Shown here piece after piece: positions 55,478-64,000 of a stretch of DNA of 64,000 bases. Positions within the stretch are counted from its first letter, which is position 1. Every line of letters starts with the position of its first letter. Source of the stretch: Acidipila rosea (GTDB lineage Bacteria; Acidobacteriota; Terriglobia; Terriglobales; Acidobacteriaceae). A program made the position numbers and the translations under genes. Under the pieces are notes generated by a model. That model saw nothing but the letters and a program-made list of their open reading frames with translations. It did not search any database and had not been told where the DNA came from. The stretch is taken from assembly GCF_004339725.1 (NCBI RefSeq), contig NZ_SMGK01000008.1:42000-105999 (forward strand), in the 5' to 3' direction.

Positions 55478-56398
55478 CTACTCCTGTGATGCCGCGGTCT
55501 GGAGGCCTATTTCCTGCCCAACGCTGAGTCCACTTGCGTGACGGTCATTGGAGACGAGAATCACAGCCGCAATCACGATGGAGAGTGCCAATCCAGCGCC
55601 AAACTCTGAGGTGATGTACTTGGACACGCCGACCGGCGCAGTCAGTTGATCGTAGATGCCCTGGACGAAGGTGTTGTGGGTTGCGTGGACAAGAACACAA
55701 GGCCAGATGCTGCCCGAACGCAGCCGCAGGTAGCCCATGATGTAGGCCATCGCGATCACGCCCAAAGTAAAGCAACTCATGGCAAAAAGCGGATTGGTGC
55801 CGACGTTGTAATCAGCCCAGAGAAGCCCGGGAAAGTGCCAGACCGCCCAGATCGCTCCTGAGATGAGGCACGCACCATGAAAGCCGACCCGTTGGTGCAA
55901 GCGGGGAAAAAGGAATCCACGCCAACCTAATTCCTCACCCAGAGCCCACACGCAGGTGGCGATCACATTGACGGTGAACAATAACGGTAAGGCGACGGCA
56001 AAGGTTCCGAAGATGGGCCGTTGACCCAGTCCATACATGCCGGACATGGTTGCTTCGAAGCTTTGCAGCGAGAACGTACGGTTGATCGCTAGCCAGGTGA
56101 CGAGGTAGACGGGCGCGGCATAGATCAAGGGAAGGAAGTATGCGAGCTTGAGGAAACGCGGTGCGGGCCAACTCCAACCCAGACTTCCCACTGGGACGCG
56201 AAGGAACAGGCAGGTGGAAAGTGCGGCAAACCCAGGGCACCACATCGTGAACCGGCTGAGTGGCGCGTCCATGTGGTGGCTGTGAAGCACAAGCGCGTAT
56301 GCGGCTATGCTGAAGAGGCAGAGGAGAGCCAAGAAGACGGCCACTTGCTTAATCCAATTGCGCGCTGATGATAGGGAGTTCAGGGTCATTTGTTCCAT
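55478..56398 (-). CDS. CPBP-family intramembrane metalloprotease
   Basis: A 306-residue membrane protein with about eight helices. The CPBP/Abi motifs are EELGWRGFL (two Glu), AIWAVWHFPG (His) and VHATHN (His). Such proteins in bacteria affect bacteriocin immunity or membrane protein processing. ATG 56398 has GAGAGG 5 bases upstream; an ATG 3 codons later is possible. Confidence 0.85.
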   Translation of the reverse strand: MEQMTLNSLSSARNWIKQVAVFLALLCLFSIAAYALVLHSHHMDAPLSRFTMWCPGFAALSTCLFLRVPVGSLGWSWPAPRFLKLAYFLPLIYAAPVYLVTWLAINRTFSLQSFEATMSGMYGLGQRPIFGTFAVALPLLFTVNVIATCVWALGEELGWRGFLFPRLHQRVGFHGACLISGAIWAVWHFPGLLWADYNVGTNPLFAMSCFTLGVIAMAYIMGYLRLRSGSIWPCVLVHATHNTFVQGIYDQLTAPVGVSKYITSEFGAGLALSIVIAAVILVSNDRHASGLSVGQEIGLQTAASQE

Positions 56399-56497
56399 CC
56401 GGCCTCTCGGTTCTGTTTGCGAGCATCGCGATCGACGCCGGACCGCGCTGGCGAACTGGCTCAGTCCCCGCACACCGAAACGAGGAAGTGCTTCTCG

Positions 56498-57109
56498 TCA
56501 TTTAGCGAGAACAAGGTGCATATAGCTGCGGGCGTCTTTCAGAAGTTCATCGCGGGAAACTCCGGCTTTGGCGCGAAGCAACAATCCCTGCATCAGGTCC
56601 ACAAGCGCCCGGGCTCGCACTTTGGCCGCTAGAGTGCGACTCAAACGGCCCGCCTTCATTTCTTTCTCGAATCTTTTCGTGAAGAGCTCAGCGGTTTCGG
56701 TTAGGCCCTTCGCGAAGTAGGAACGGATTTCGTCCACTCGCTCCGACTGTCCTAAGGCCGCTGCGGCCATCATGCATCCGGCGCGGCCTTCGCCGGTTGC
56801 CGTATCGACCGTAGCCTCGCAGAAGGCGGTCACGGCTTTATGGATGTCCGGCTCCGCTTGAAACGCCGCGATCATTGGCATCCCATACGTCATTGCATAG
56901 TGTTCGACCGCTTTGAGGAGAAGAGTGGGTTTGTCGCCGAAAGCCCGATACAAGGCAGGTTTGGTAACGTGCACGGCCCGCGCGATCCGCTCGACGTCGA
57001 CACCTTCATAGCCATGCTCCCAAAACATCTCCACGGCACGGTTAAGTGCATCTTCAGCCGCAAAGGCCTGTGGCCTCCCCGGGCCGCGCTTACTCGCATT
57101 AGTTACCAT
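56498..57109 (-). CDS. TetR-family repressor
   Basis: A 203-residue regulator. The N terminus GRPQAFAAEDALNRAVEMFW and the helix-turn-helix IARAVHVTKPALYRAFGDK are typical. It is divergent from an SDR gene 90 bases away, its probable target. A CPBP gene follows on the same strand. Confidence 0.88.
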   Translation of the reverse strand: MVTNASKRGPGRPQAFAAEDALNRAVEMFWEHGYEGVDVERIARAVHVTKPALYRAFGDKPTLLLKAVEHYAMTYGMPMIAAFQAEPDIHKAVTAFCEATVDTATGEGRAGCMMAAAALGQSERVDEIRSYFAKGLTETAELFTKRFEKEMKAGRLSRTLAAKVRARALVDLMQGLLLRAKAGVSRDELLKDARSYMHLVLAK

Positions 57110-57199
57110 GACGTACGAAACTCCTTGCTTACGTCCTACAAGGTATCGTACTCTCGCGTATGTAATACTTCAACACCCAGACGACTGGAGGGTAACCAG

Positions 57200-57943
57200 A
57201 TGGACCCGCTCAAGGGAAAGATCGCGCTCATCACCGGCGGCACCAGCGGCATAGGAGCAGCGACTGCCAAGCTCTTTCAAAAGGAAGGCGCGACGGTGAT
57301 CGTGACTGGCGCAAGCGAAAAGAGCGTGAACGCCGCCCGGGAAGCGATGCCAGGCATTGAGTTCGTCCACTCCAACGCGAGCGATACCCAAGCGGCACAG
57401 CACCTTATCGAATCCGTCGCGCAAAAACATGGCAGGATCGACATTCTCTTTGTGAACGCAGGGATCGCGCGGGTATCCAGCGCGGCGGACACGGAAGAGC
57501 AGCAATTCGATGAGCTGTTTGCAACCAATGTACGCGGACCGTACTTCTTGCTCAAACGTGCGATCCCCGTCCTGTCGGATGGTGCCTCTGTCATCCTGAC
57601 CTCCTCGGCCGGAGCTCTGCGCGGCTTGCCGGGTCTCAGCGCCTACAGCGCGAGCAAGGCAGCGCTGCGGTCAGTGGGCATAACGCTCGCCGTGGAACTG
57701 GCTTCTCGGAAGATTCGGGTGAACACCATCACTCCCGGACCGATCAATACGCCGATCGCCGGGAAAATGGGTCTGACTCCGGCACAGATGGCTGGCTTCG
57801 GAGAGATGATCGCGCGTGTGCCGCTGCAGCGGCCTGGAGAGCCTGAGGAGATCGCTGCCGCTGCGTTCTACTTTGCCTCGGATGAATCACGCTTCACCAC
57901 GGGAACGGAACTGATCATCGACGGCGGTCTGACGTTGCTGTAA
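57200..57943 (+). CDS. short-chain dehydrogenase/reductase
   Basis: A 247-residue classical SDR. GKIALITGGTSGIGAATAKL is the NAD(P) site, FVNAGI, the Ser in LTSSAG and YSASK complete the centre, and TGTELIIDGG ends it. ATG 57200 has GGAGGG 8 bases upstream. It is likely controlled by the divergent TetR, and an azoreductase follows. Confidence 0.87.
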   Translation: MDPLKGKIALITGGTSGIGAATAKLFQKEGATVIVTGASEKSVNAAREAMPGIEFVHSNASDTQAAQHLIESVAQKHGRIDILFVNAGIARVSSAADTEEQQFDELFATNVRGPYFLLKRAIPVLSDGASVILTSSAGALRGLPGLSAYSASKAALRSVGITLAVELASRKIRVNTITPGPINTPIAGKMGLTPAQMAGFGEMIARVPLQRPGEPEEIAAAAFYFASDESRFTTGTELIIDGGLTLL

Positions 57944-57986
57944 ACGCTCATCGACGTCGCCTTCGCCCCAACCGAAAGGAATGGTT

Positions 57987-58613
57987 ATGCCAACCCTGCT
58001 CGCTCTGGAAGTAAGCCCTCGTGGGGATCGTTCGATCTCTCGCGCTCTTGGAAAGCGATTCGTCGGCGAGTGGCAAGCGGTCAACCCGGAGGGAACCGTG
58101 ATCTATCGAGATCTGAACGCGCCGCGCGTCCCCTACATGGACAACGACTGGATCGGGGGTGTGTATGCTCCGGATCAAGTGGAGCGGACGCCCGAGATGC
58201 AGAAGGCGCTGGCGCTCTCCGACGAGTTGATCGCCGAGCTTCGAGCTGCTGACGCGCTGCTAATCAGCACGCCAATGTACAACTTCACCATTCCCGCGGT
58301 TCTGAAATCGTGGATCGACTACGTCGTTCGTCCAGGCTACACCTTTCGTCTGGCCCCGGGCTGGCCGGGGATGCTGGAGAACAAAAAAGCCAAGGTGATT
58401 GTTGTGTCGCGCGACAGCTACGGGACAGATCAACTGAGCGAGGCGGACGACCAGGTGACACCGGTGCTGCGAAAGGCACTGGGTTTTATCGGAATCCACG
58501 ACATCAGTGTGTTGCGGGCAGGAGGAAGCCTCGCAGTGAACCTTGGCAAAGTCCGTATTGAAGATCATTTGGAAAGCTACGCAGATGAGGTTAGGGCGCT
58601 TGCAGAAAACTGA
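57987..58613 (+). CDS. azoR: FMN-dependent NADH azoreductase
   Basis: A 208-residue flavodoxin-fold reductase of quinones and azo compounds. It has SPRGDRSISRALGKRFV for the FMN phosphate, PMYNFTIPAVLKSWIDY, and the loop SRDSYG. ATG 57987 has AAGGA 6 bases upstream. It follows the SDR gene in the same transcript. Confidence 0.9.
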   Translation: MPTLLALEVSPRGDRSISRALGKRFVGEWQAVNPEGTVIYRDLNAPRVPYMDNDWIGGVYAPDQVERTPEMQKALALSDELIAELRAADALLISTPMYNFTIPAVLKSWIDYVVRPGYTFRLAPGWPGMLENKKAKVIVVSRDSYGTDQLSEADDQVTPVLRKALGFIGIHDISVLRAGGSLAVNLGKVRIEDHLESYADEVRALAEN

Positions 58614-58921
58614 TCTGAGTGCTTCCAAAACGTCCCCTCAAACAAGAACCGACGAAGTCAAGCAGCGCGGAATCCAATCAGCTTGCTGATCCAGAGGTTG
58701 TCCGTCTTCAGGGCACGCACGGATTGCTGGCGACAAGCCGACTTGTCGGTACCAATCGGATTCGGTGTGCGCCTAGGCGATCAGGGATTCGCACGCCAAC
58801 AATCTCAAGATCATGACCGATTTGATCGGCACTACGCGCTCAGGAAGTGATCGTCTAGATGCATCTTCGATTGAATCCGCGACCTAACCCAGGAATCTGC
58901 CCTGCGATAGTAAACTTTCGT
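58614..58921. other. 308-base gap before the methyltransferase-nuclease pair
   Basis: No gene is supported. Three palindromes occur: CGACAAG-CCGA-CTTGTCG (58731-58748), CGCCTAGGCG (58770-58779), and CCGAT-TTG-ATCGG (about 58818-58830). They may be control sites. Confidence 0.5.
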
Positions 58922-60025
58922 ATGGCCGAAACTGCACCGACAAAGACGAGCAAGAGCGGGAAGAAACCCTCAGATTCGGGGGCCGCTGTAGCTAGCAGGG
59001 TCAAAAACCAAAGCCTTGGCAAAGCCCGTGACGCCAAGCAAGACGAGTTCTACACTCAACTTTCGGATATCGAACGTGAGCTGAAGCACTACAAGAAGTA
59101 TTTCAAGAACAAAGTTGTGTACTGCAACTGCGATGATCCTCGTGTCAGCAACTTCTTCCATTATTTCTCGTACAACTTCGACCGGCTTGGTCTGAAAAAA
59201 CTGGTAACCACCTGCTACAAGAGCCAGCACCGCGATCTGTTCAGCCAACACGATTCTGAGCAGGCAATTCATCTTGCCTACTGCGGCGGAAATGCTGGAA
59301 CCGGCGTCCCTGACCCGGAAGAAATTGGCATTCAGTACCTAAAAGGCGACGGAGACTTCCGAAGCGAGGAGAGTCTCGCTCTCTTGAAAGAGGCCGACAT
59401 CGTGGTCACGAATCCACCCTTTTCTCTTTTTAGGGAGTACATTGCTCAGCTGATCCAATATGACAAGAAGTTCCTAGTCGTCGGAAACCAGAACGCCATT
59501 AGTTATAAGGAAATTTTCAATCACATCATCGAAAACAGGATGTGGCTCGGCAATAGGAGCGGCGATATGGCTTTTCAGGTGCCCGACCACTATGAGGAGC
59601 GCGAGACCAGATTCTGGGTGGATGAGAACGGCCAGAAGTGGAGGAGCCTCGGAAACGCCTGCTGGTTCACGAACCTTGACATCGCGAAACGCCATGAAGA
59701 GCTGATCCTCTATAAGGAATACAACCCTCGGGACTATCCAGCTTATGTCAACTACGACGCCATAGAGGTCGGGAAAACGAGCGACATCCCAGCGAATTAC
59801 CCCGGCGCTATGGGGGTCCCCGTGACCTTTCTCGACAAGTACAATCCGGACCAGTTCGAAATCCTCGGTTCAAGCCGGACACTTGGTCAGCCGATGTCTC
59901 AAGTCGCCGAGAGGGGGAGCTATGCCCAAGGGGGACCCCGATTTTATCTCGCCAACGGTGATGGTACCTACCAACGTTTGTATGACCGGATCGTGATCAA
60001 AAACAGAATGCTAAAGGCCAGCTGA
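58922..60025 (+). CDS. EcoRI-family adenine-specific DNA methyltransferase
   Basis: A 367-residue N6-adenine methyltransferase. The EcoRI methylase family opening is clear (KARDAKQDEFYTQLSDIERE), motif IV is DIVVTNPPFSLFREYI, and the target-binding part follows. The N-terminal 45 residues are a Lys/Ser tail. The ATG 58922 lacks a ribosome site; the frame is open 21 codons more. It is more AT-rich than neighbours. The next gene starts on the last base of its stop (TGATG), so translation is coupled. It probably protects host DNA from the next gene's product. Confidence 0.9.
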   Translation: MAETAPTKTSKSGKKPSDSGAAVASRVKNQSLGKARDAKQDEFYTQLSDIERELKHYKKYFKNKVVYCNCDDPRVSNFFHYFSYNFDRLGLKKLVTTCYKSQHRDLFSQHDSEQAIHLAYCGGNAGTGVPDPEEIGIQYLKGDGDFRSEESLALLKEADIVVTNPPFSLFREYIAQLIQYDKKFLVVGNQNAISYKEIFNHIIENRMWLGNRSGDMAFQVPDHYEERETRFWVDENGQKWRSLGNACWFTNLDIAKRHEELILYKEYNPRDYPAYVNYDAIEVGKTSDIPANYPGAMGVPVTFLDKYNPDQFEILGSSRTLGQPMSQVAERGSYAQGGPRFYLANGDGTYQRLYDRIVIKNRMLKAS

Positions 60026-61107
60026 TGAAGATCGAGCTCAAAGAGATCACTGTTGCTGAGTTGACGAATGGCTATGAGGATAACGCCGAGGCTGGTGTTG
60101 TTGCCTTTGACGGGAAGCTTGATATCCGGCCACCGTACCAGAGAGAGTTCATTTACAAGGACAGGCAAAGGGATGCTGTCATCGACACGATCACAAAGGA
60201 TTTCCCGCTGAACGTGATGTATTGGTCTGTTCAGGATAATGGTGAATTCGAAGTCATTGACGGCCAGCAGCGCACTATCTCGATCTGCCAGTATGTTGAA
60301 GGCGACTTTGCCTTTCACGGTCGCTACTTCCACAATTTGAAGCAGGACGAGAAGGAAAAGCTTCTCAAGTATCGTTTGATGGTGTACCTGTGCAGCGGCG
60401 GCGAAAGCGAAAAGCTTGAGTGGTTCAAGACCATCAACATTGCTGGCGAAAAGCTCACCGATCAGGAGCTACGCAACGCAGTGTATTCAGGGTCATGGGT
60501 ATCAGATGCCAAGCGGTACTTCAGCAAGAATGGCTGTCCGGCTTATGGCTTGGGCGGCGACTACCTAGCGGGTTCACCCATCAGGCAAGATTTCCTAGAG
60601 ACGACGATCTGCTGGATCAGCGGCGATCAGATCGAAGCCTACATGGGCAAGCAACAAAATAAGCCAAATGCGAACGAGCTTTGGCTCTATTTCCAAGCCG
60701 TTATCAACTGGGTGAAGGCCACGTTCCCGAAATATCGCAAGGAGATGAAAGGCATTCCCTGGGGTGAGCTATACAACCTCCACAAAGGCAACGAGCTCGA
60801 TCCCGCCACGCTCGAAAACGAAATCGGGCGCTTGATGCTTGATGAAGACGTCACGAACAAGAAGGGCATCTACTCCTACGTTCTTGATCAAAAGGAGAGG
60901 CACCTGAACATTCGGGCCTTCACTGACAACATGAGACGCGAAGCGTACGAGCGACAGAGCGGCATCTGCCCCGTCTGCAAAGAGCACTTCGATATCACGG
61001 GTATGCACGCGGATCACATCACGCCGTGGCATCAAGGCGGGAGGACGTCCGCTGCGAACTGCCAAATGCTATGCGCAGAGGACAATCGACGGAAATCGGG
61101 AATTTAG
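60025..61107 (+). CDS. DUF262 and HNH nuclease
   Basis: A 360-residue nuclease-like protein. The DUF262 (GmrS/ParB-like NTPase) domain includes PPYQREFIYKDRQRDAVIDT and the core VIDGQQRTISI. The C-terminal HNH domain has CPVC, HADHITPWHQGG, NCQMLCAEDN and the final Arg-Lys. GmrSD-type proteins are NTP-fuelled nucleases that cut modified DNA; here the pairing with an EcoRI-type methylase fits a restriction role on unmethylated DNA. No GmrD partner is seen. Confidence 0.9.
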   Translation: MKIELKEITVAELTNGYEDNAEAGVVAFDGKLDIRPPYQREFIYKDRQRDAVIDTITKDFPLNVMYWSVQDNGEFEVIDGQQRTISICQYVEGDFAFHGRYFHNLKQDEKEKLLKYRLMVYLCSGGESEKLEWFKTINIAGEKLTDQELRNAVYSGSWVSDAKRYFSKNGCPAYGLGGDYLAGSPIRQDFLETTICWISGDQIEAYMGKQQNKPNANELWLYFQAVINWVKATFPKYRKEMKGIPWGELYNLHKGNELDPATLENEIGRLMLDEDVTNKKGIYSYVLDQKERHLNIRAFTDNMRREAYERQSGICPVCKEHFDITGMHADHITPWHQGGRTSAANCQMLCAEDNRRKSGI

Positions 61108-61417
61108 CCCGGAAGATCAGCACAGGGTAGGCTGCGTTCTTCACTAGGACCTCGCATGTATCGACGACATGAGCAAATTGTGCCGAGTGGTCGCGGGAAG
61201 AGTAAGCCAAGTTCGGGAACGCTTAGCCTTCAATGCACTCAGTATCCGCAGCTATGGTTTGCCTGGATCATTGGTCTCGATAAACGCACTTGTCATCAGC
61301 TGACCCAGAAATGCACTCACCGAGTCCGCTAACCCACTGCATTCGTGATCAGGCAACCAGAACGAAAGAGCGGAACCCATCGGGCTCCGCTCCTTCGTTG
61401 CTTCGTACCCTCGCAAG
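61108..61417. other. 310-base gap with terminator
   Basis: No gene is supported. Its right part holds the SDR terminator listed separately; otherwise nothing is seen. Confidence 0.5.
61361..61392 (-). terminator. rho-independent terminator of the SDR gene
   Basis: On the minus strand an 11-pair stem (one G-T wobble), 3-base loop, then TTTCGTT, 25 bases after the SDR stop. Confidence 0.65.
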
Positions 61418-62149
61418 CTACCAGCTGTATGCGCCGTCCTTGTGGAAGAAGCCTGCGGTTGGGCCGTCGTCGCCGATCTGGGCGTACTTTGCGATCGCGA
61501 TGGCGCCGTCGGCCGCCGTACCTGGACCACTGTGGTTGTTGAGGTCCGTGGCGACGTAGCCGGGGCAAACCGAGTTGACCTTTGCGTTTGTCTCCCGCAG
61601 TTCCCACGCCAGGTTGACGGTGAACATGTTCAGCGCTGCCTTGGAGGCGTTGTAACCGAGCGGTTTCACACCGTAGAACGGCGACTCCGGGTTGGTATTG
61701 ATCTCGAGCGAGCCAAGACCGCTGGAGACATTCACGATGCGGGGCGAGGGCGCTGCCTTCAGTAGCGGCAGCAGCGGCTGAGTGAACTCCACAGTGCCGA
61801 AGAAGTTGGTGTTGAAGATGTGCTTCATGGCGTCGATGGAGGCCTTACTCGCAGGTGCATCGGCTCCTGTCATGTCGGCAACGCCAGCGTTGTTTACCAG
61901 CACATCCAGGTGGCCGAATTCCTTCGAGATCTTTTCGGCAAGTGCAGTGGCGGTTTCGTGCGCGCGTTCCAGATCTGCGTGTACAAATCGGACGTCCAAT
62001 GCTTCGGAGCGAAGCTTTGCCGCAGCCTCTTCACCACGGGCGGTATCGCGTGCGCCTAACAGTACCGTAAAGCCGGCTTTACCGAGCGCCCTCGAAACCT
62101 CAAACCCAATGCCCTTGTTCGCGCCCGTCACCAGAGCTAGCTTTGCCAT
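61418..62149 (-). CDS. carbonyl-reductase-like SDR
   Basis: A 243-residue classical SDR starting MAKLALVTGANKGIGFEVSR. NNAG, VNVSSGLGS, YNASKAAL and the CPGYVATDLN loop are present. The pattern is like carbonyl reductases of quinones and ketones. GGAGAGGG lies 3-5 bases before the ATG. It stands alone. Confidence 0.88.
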   Translation of the reverse strand: MAKLALVTGANKGIGFEVSRALGKAGFTVLLGARDTARGEEAAAKLRSEALDVRFVHADLERAHETATALAEKISKEFGHLDVLVNNAGVADMTGADAPASKASIDAMKHIFNTNFFGTVEFTQPLLPLLKAAPSPRIVNVSSGLGSLEINTNPESPFYGVKPLGYNASKAALNMFTVNLAWELRETNAKVNSVCPGYVATDLNNHSGPGTAADGAIAIAKYAQIGDDGPTAGFFHKDGAYSW

Positions 62150-62512
62150 GAACCCTCTCCTGTACTGCTCGGTTCTTAGATTCTGTGAGGCGCTGAAGGT
62201 TTCAGCGATCGCTCAAAGTTCTGCGCAGTTCTCGGGGACACATGCATGGCAATGTGGATGGCTACTGTAGCTCCCCTCGAACACCAGGAGCCCTCACAAA
62301 ACGTACTCCTATGCATTTAGGCGCCGCAGGCAGTGAGGGGACAGAATGCAAAGAGGAGGAACTTGACTCTTTGCCGCGCAGCCGGCGAGCGGAGGCCGGA
62401 CTAGAGGCGGGATGAGTGCCGGGAGAAACCGAAGGGGATTCTCCCGCCGCGATTTCTGGGCCTTCTGGAGACAAAACGGCCCCGGACGAATCCGGGGCCA
62501 GAGTGAATGAAC
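62150..62512. other. 363-base gap between SDR and ParB-like genes
   Basis: No gene is supported. The left part is the SDR promoter side; the right end has the ParB-gene terminator. Confidence 0.5.
62471..62499 (-). terminator. rho-independent terminator of the ParB-like gene
   Basis: GGCCCCGGA-TTCG-TCCGGGGCC on the minus strand, perfect 9-pair stem, then GTTTTGT, 14 bases after the stop. Confidence 0.85.
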
Positions 62513-63844
62513 TTAGGCGGCTTTCTGTTTCTTGGCGGCCACCGTCTTCTCGGCCGGTTTGACGAGAGTAGGAGCCGCTTTCGATTTGCTGGCTTTCTTG
62601 GGTTTGGCCCGGGGTGGAGCGAACAGCGCCTCGGCCTCCGTCAGCAGGTCGGGATCGGTGTCGCGCGGGATGCCGAGATGGTCGGTCAAGGCGAGACGCA
62701 GAGCAAAGCTGGTTAGCTTCTCGTCGGGCGTGTCGCCGAGCGCGGCCAGCACGATCTCCTGCTCGGTCTGTTCGTGGTTCTCGCCATCCCCGGCGAAGTG
62801 GCTCGCCACTTCTTCAAGGAAGCTGTACGGATCGATGAAGACGACCAAACGCAGAAACAAGCGAAGCTGCTCTGCAATGAACATGGCGGGAGCTTTTTCG
62901 AGGATGCGGTCGAAGGTGGCCAGACGCGCCTTGTGCTGCTTCTCACGGCGGGCTTGCTCGGCTTCATACTCTTTCTGCTGGCGTTCGAACTCGGCTTTGC
63001 GCTCCTCCTCTTTGCGCTCCTGTTCGGCGTGGTACTCGGCCATGCGTTGCTCATGGTCGGCGTGGCGTTGGGCCGCTTCCTCCTCCGTTTCTTCCTCCAC
63101 AGCAGGAGCCATGACGGGCGGCGGGTCGGCGGCAATGCGGGCAGCTTCGCGAGGGTTGTGTACCGGGCAATCAGGCTCAACACACACGGTGAGGGTGCGT
63201 CCGGCATGTTTGCCAAACACGATGAGAGCGGATTTGGTGTGACTGCATGGCGGCTCGGCGTCGGGGTTGTCGGGGATGTCGAGTTCGCAATACTGGTGCT
63301 TTTGTAAGGCTCCGGGGTGTTGTTCCTTCGGCGCTCTCCAAGCGGTTTCGATGGTGACGAGTTCGGGCCGCGCGGCAAGTTCGCGGTCGATGTGCGCCGT
63401 CACCTTGGCTTGGAAGCAGGGCGCGTCAAGGCACTGGTCGCCCTGCACGTCGGCAAACAGGCTGGTGTTGAAGCCGCTGCGACGTGGGCAGGTGATGCAA
63501 GCCCCAGCCTCCGGTTTGAGGGTGGTGTCTTCGCGGTCGAACGGTGCCTCGGCAAGGTTCAGGTAGAGGTTGGCCTGAATCCATGCGCTCAGGTGCTTGG
63601 CGGGCAGCAAGTGGGCTTCCTTGTCCTGCCAGTCCTTGCGCCAGCAGTTCTCGAACGCTTCGGCCTGATGCTCCTGCGGTAGACGTGCGATGAGGTTGGC
63701 GTGACTCGCCGTGATGCGCTCCTCAACGAATGCCTGGGCGACATCGGGAATGAGTTGCAACAGCGAGAGACGGGCGTAGATATGGCTGGCGCTCTTGCCG
63801 GACTTGGCGACAAGCGCAGCGACATCATAGCCGGGCAGGTCCAA
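62513..63844 (-). CDS. ParB-like partition protein lacking its N-terminal domain
   Basis: A 443-residue protein. The central part is the ParB DNA-binding core: SASHIYARLSLLQLIPDVAQ then AFVEERITASHANLIARL. A long Glu/Lys/Arg coiled segment (about 260-310) and a Lys/Ala-rich tail follow. The frame continues before the TTG at 63844 for 21 codons (VENSQRVDVHPYEEAQGFQR then L), all typical ParB, then hits a stop at about 63908. So the NTP-binding N-terminal domain is lost. It may be a shortened or dead gene; the fragment resembles plasmid or ICE ParB proteins with Cys clusters (CPRR, CVEPDCPV). Confidence 0.78.
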   Translation of the reverse strand: MDLPGYDVAALVAKSGKSASHIYARLSLLQLIPDVAQAFVEERITASHANLIARLPQEHQAEAFENCWRKDWQDKEAHLLPAKHLSAWIQANLYLNLAEAPFDREDTTLKPEAGACITCPRRSGFNTSLFADVQGDQCLDAPCFQAKVTAHIDRELAARPELVTIETAWRAPKEQHPGALQKHQYCELDIPDNPDAEPPCSHTKSALIVFGKHAGRTLTVCVEPDCPVHNPREAARIAADPPPVMAPAVEEETEEEAAQRHADHEQRMAEYHAEQERKEEERKAEFERQQKEYEAEQARREKQHKARLATFDRILEKAPAMFIAEQLRLFLRLVVFIDPYSFLEEVASHFAGDGENHEQTEQEIVLAALGDTPDEKLTSFALRLALTDHLGIPRDTDPDLLTEAEALFAPPRAKPKKASKSKAAPTLVKPAEKTVAAKKQKAA

Positions 63845-63937
63845 GAGACGCTGAAAGCCTTGCGCCTCTTCGTAGGGGTGGACATCGACGCGCTGCGAAT
63901 TTTCTACTTATCTTTAGTCCTTCAGAAGCAGTCCATG

Positions 63938-64000
63938 ACGTCTACGACGTGCCATTTCACAACGTCGTGGAATTGTTAACTGTAGAGCGTCTATGACGTG
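63938..64000. repeat. GACGTG-type repeats at the window edge
   Basis: ACGTCTACGACGTG (63938-63951) and GCGTCTATGACGTG (63987-64000) agree at 12 of 14 bases. A near-palindrome CACAACGTCGTG (63958-63969) lies between. They sit just upstream of the broken ParB frame. Confidence 0.5.

Noticed and set aside
62262..62474. 70-codon reverse frame in the gap
   Set aside because: Low complexity (Ser, Pro, Gly), overlaps the start of a terminator, no ribosome site.
36369..64000. Prophage
   Set aside because: An integrase and Xis-like gene are present, but no capsid, portal, terminase or tail genes.

Overview
The window looks like a chromosomal piece from a soil Acidobacteriota of the Terriglobia/Acidobacteriaceae kind. 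Reasons are the high-GC sequence, a large Oar-like TonB-dependent receptor with an N-terminal carboxypeptidase-regulatory domain, an acidobacterial VWFA-related secreted protein, a DUF3106 protein beside an ECF sigma/anti-sigma pair, a GH15 plus glucose-dehydrogenase pair, and frequent GTG/TTG starts. Assignments come from reading motifs; no database search was run.

Left part (about 1-36,370), core-like. It opens with sugar-nucleotide and central hexose metabolism: a 5'-cut UDP-glucose dehydrogenase, a convergent NAD-dependent epimerase, then mannose-6-P isomerase, mannose-1-P guanylyltransferase, phosphohexomutase and glucose-6-P isomerase, enough to make GDP-mannose and UDP-glucuronate for exopolysaccharide. 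A BON/glycine-zipper envelope protein and the TonB receptor follow. Next is a mixed run: ThiS, a secreted phosphoesterase, PurC, CvpA, a Fis-like regulator, a HAD phosphatase and a secretin. A red-light sensing operon comes next: heme oxygenase, bacteriophytochrome kinase, CheY-like regulator, receiver-PAS-kinase, then an FNT channel. After a degenerate stretch (26.1-26.9 kb) come the VWFA-like protein, a dienelactone-hydrolase-like enzyme, DUF72, a BON lipoprotein, GH43, glucose dehydrogenase-like SDR plus GH15, and the sigma/anti-sigma/DUF3106 group.

Right part (about 36,370-64,000), accessory. A tRNA-Val(CAC) gene with encoded CCA is followed at once by a tyrosine integrase and an AlpA/Xis-like regulator, the usual left end of an integrated island; the right end was not found. 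The cargo is regulators and small redox enzymes (LysR, two TetR units, MBL, azoreductase, SDRs, monooxygenase, CPBP protease) around a metal/thiol-stress module.

That module is the main find: a bufferin-type RiPP cluster. It has a Cys-rich secreted precursor (C61, C67, C83, C89), a DUF692 MNIO enzyme and a DUF2063 partner, with DoxX, an ECF sigma factor and its zinc-finger anti-sigma factor, and a DUF1223 thioredoxin-like protein. A redoxin plus DsbD-type electron transporter lies 3 kb on. Three copies of TGTAACC-N15-C(C/G)TC lie before the sigma operon, the DUF1223 gene and the precursor gene, with a weaker fourth before redoxin-DsbD. I infer one autoregulated ECF regulon.

Farther right an EcoRI-family adenine methyltransferase overlaps a DUF262-HNH nuclease, a probable two-gene restriction/defence unit. 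The window ends in a 5'-truncated ParB-like gene beside GACGTG-type repeats.
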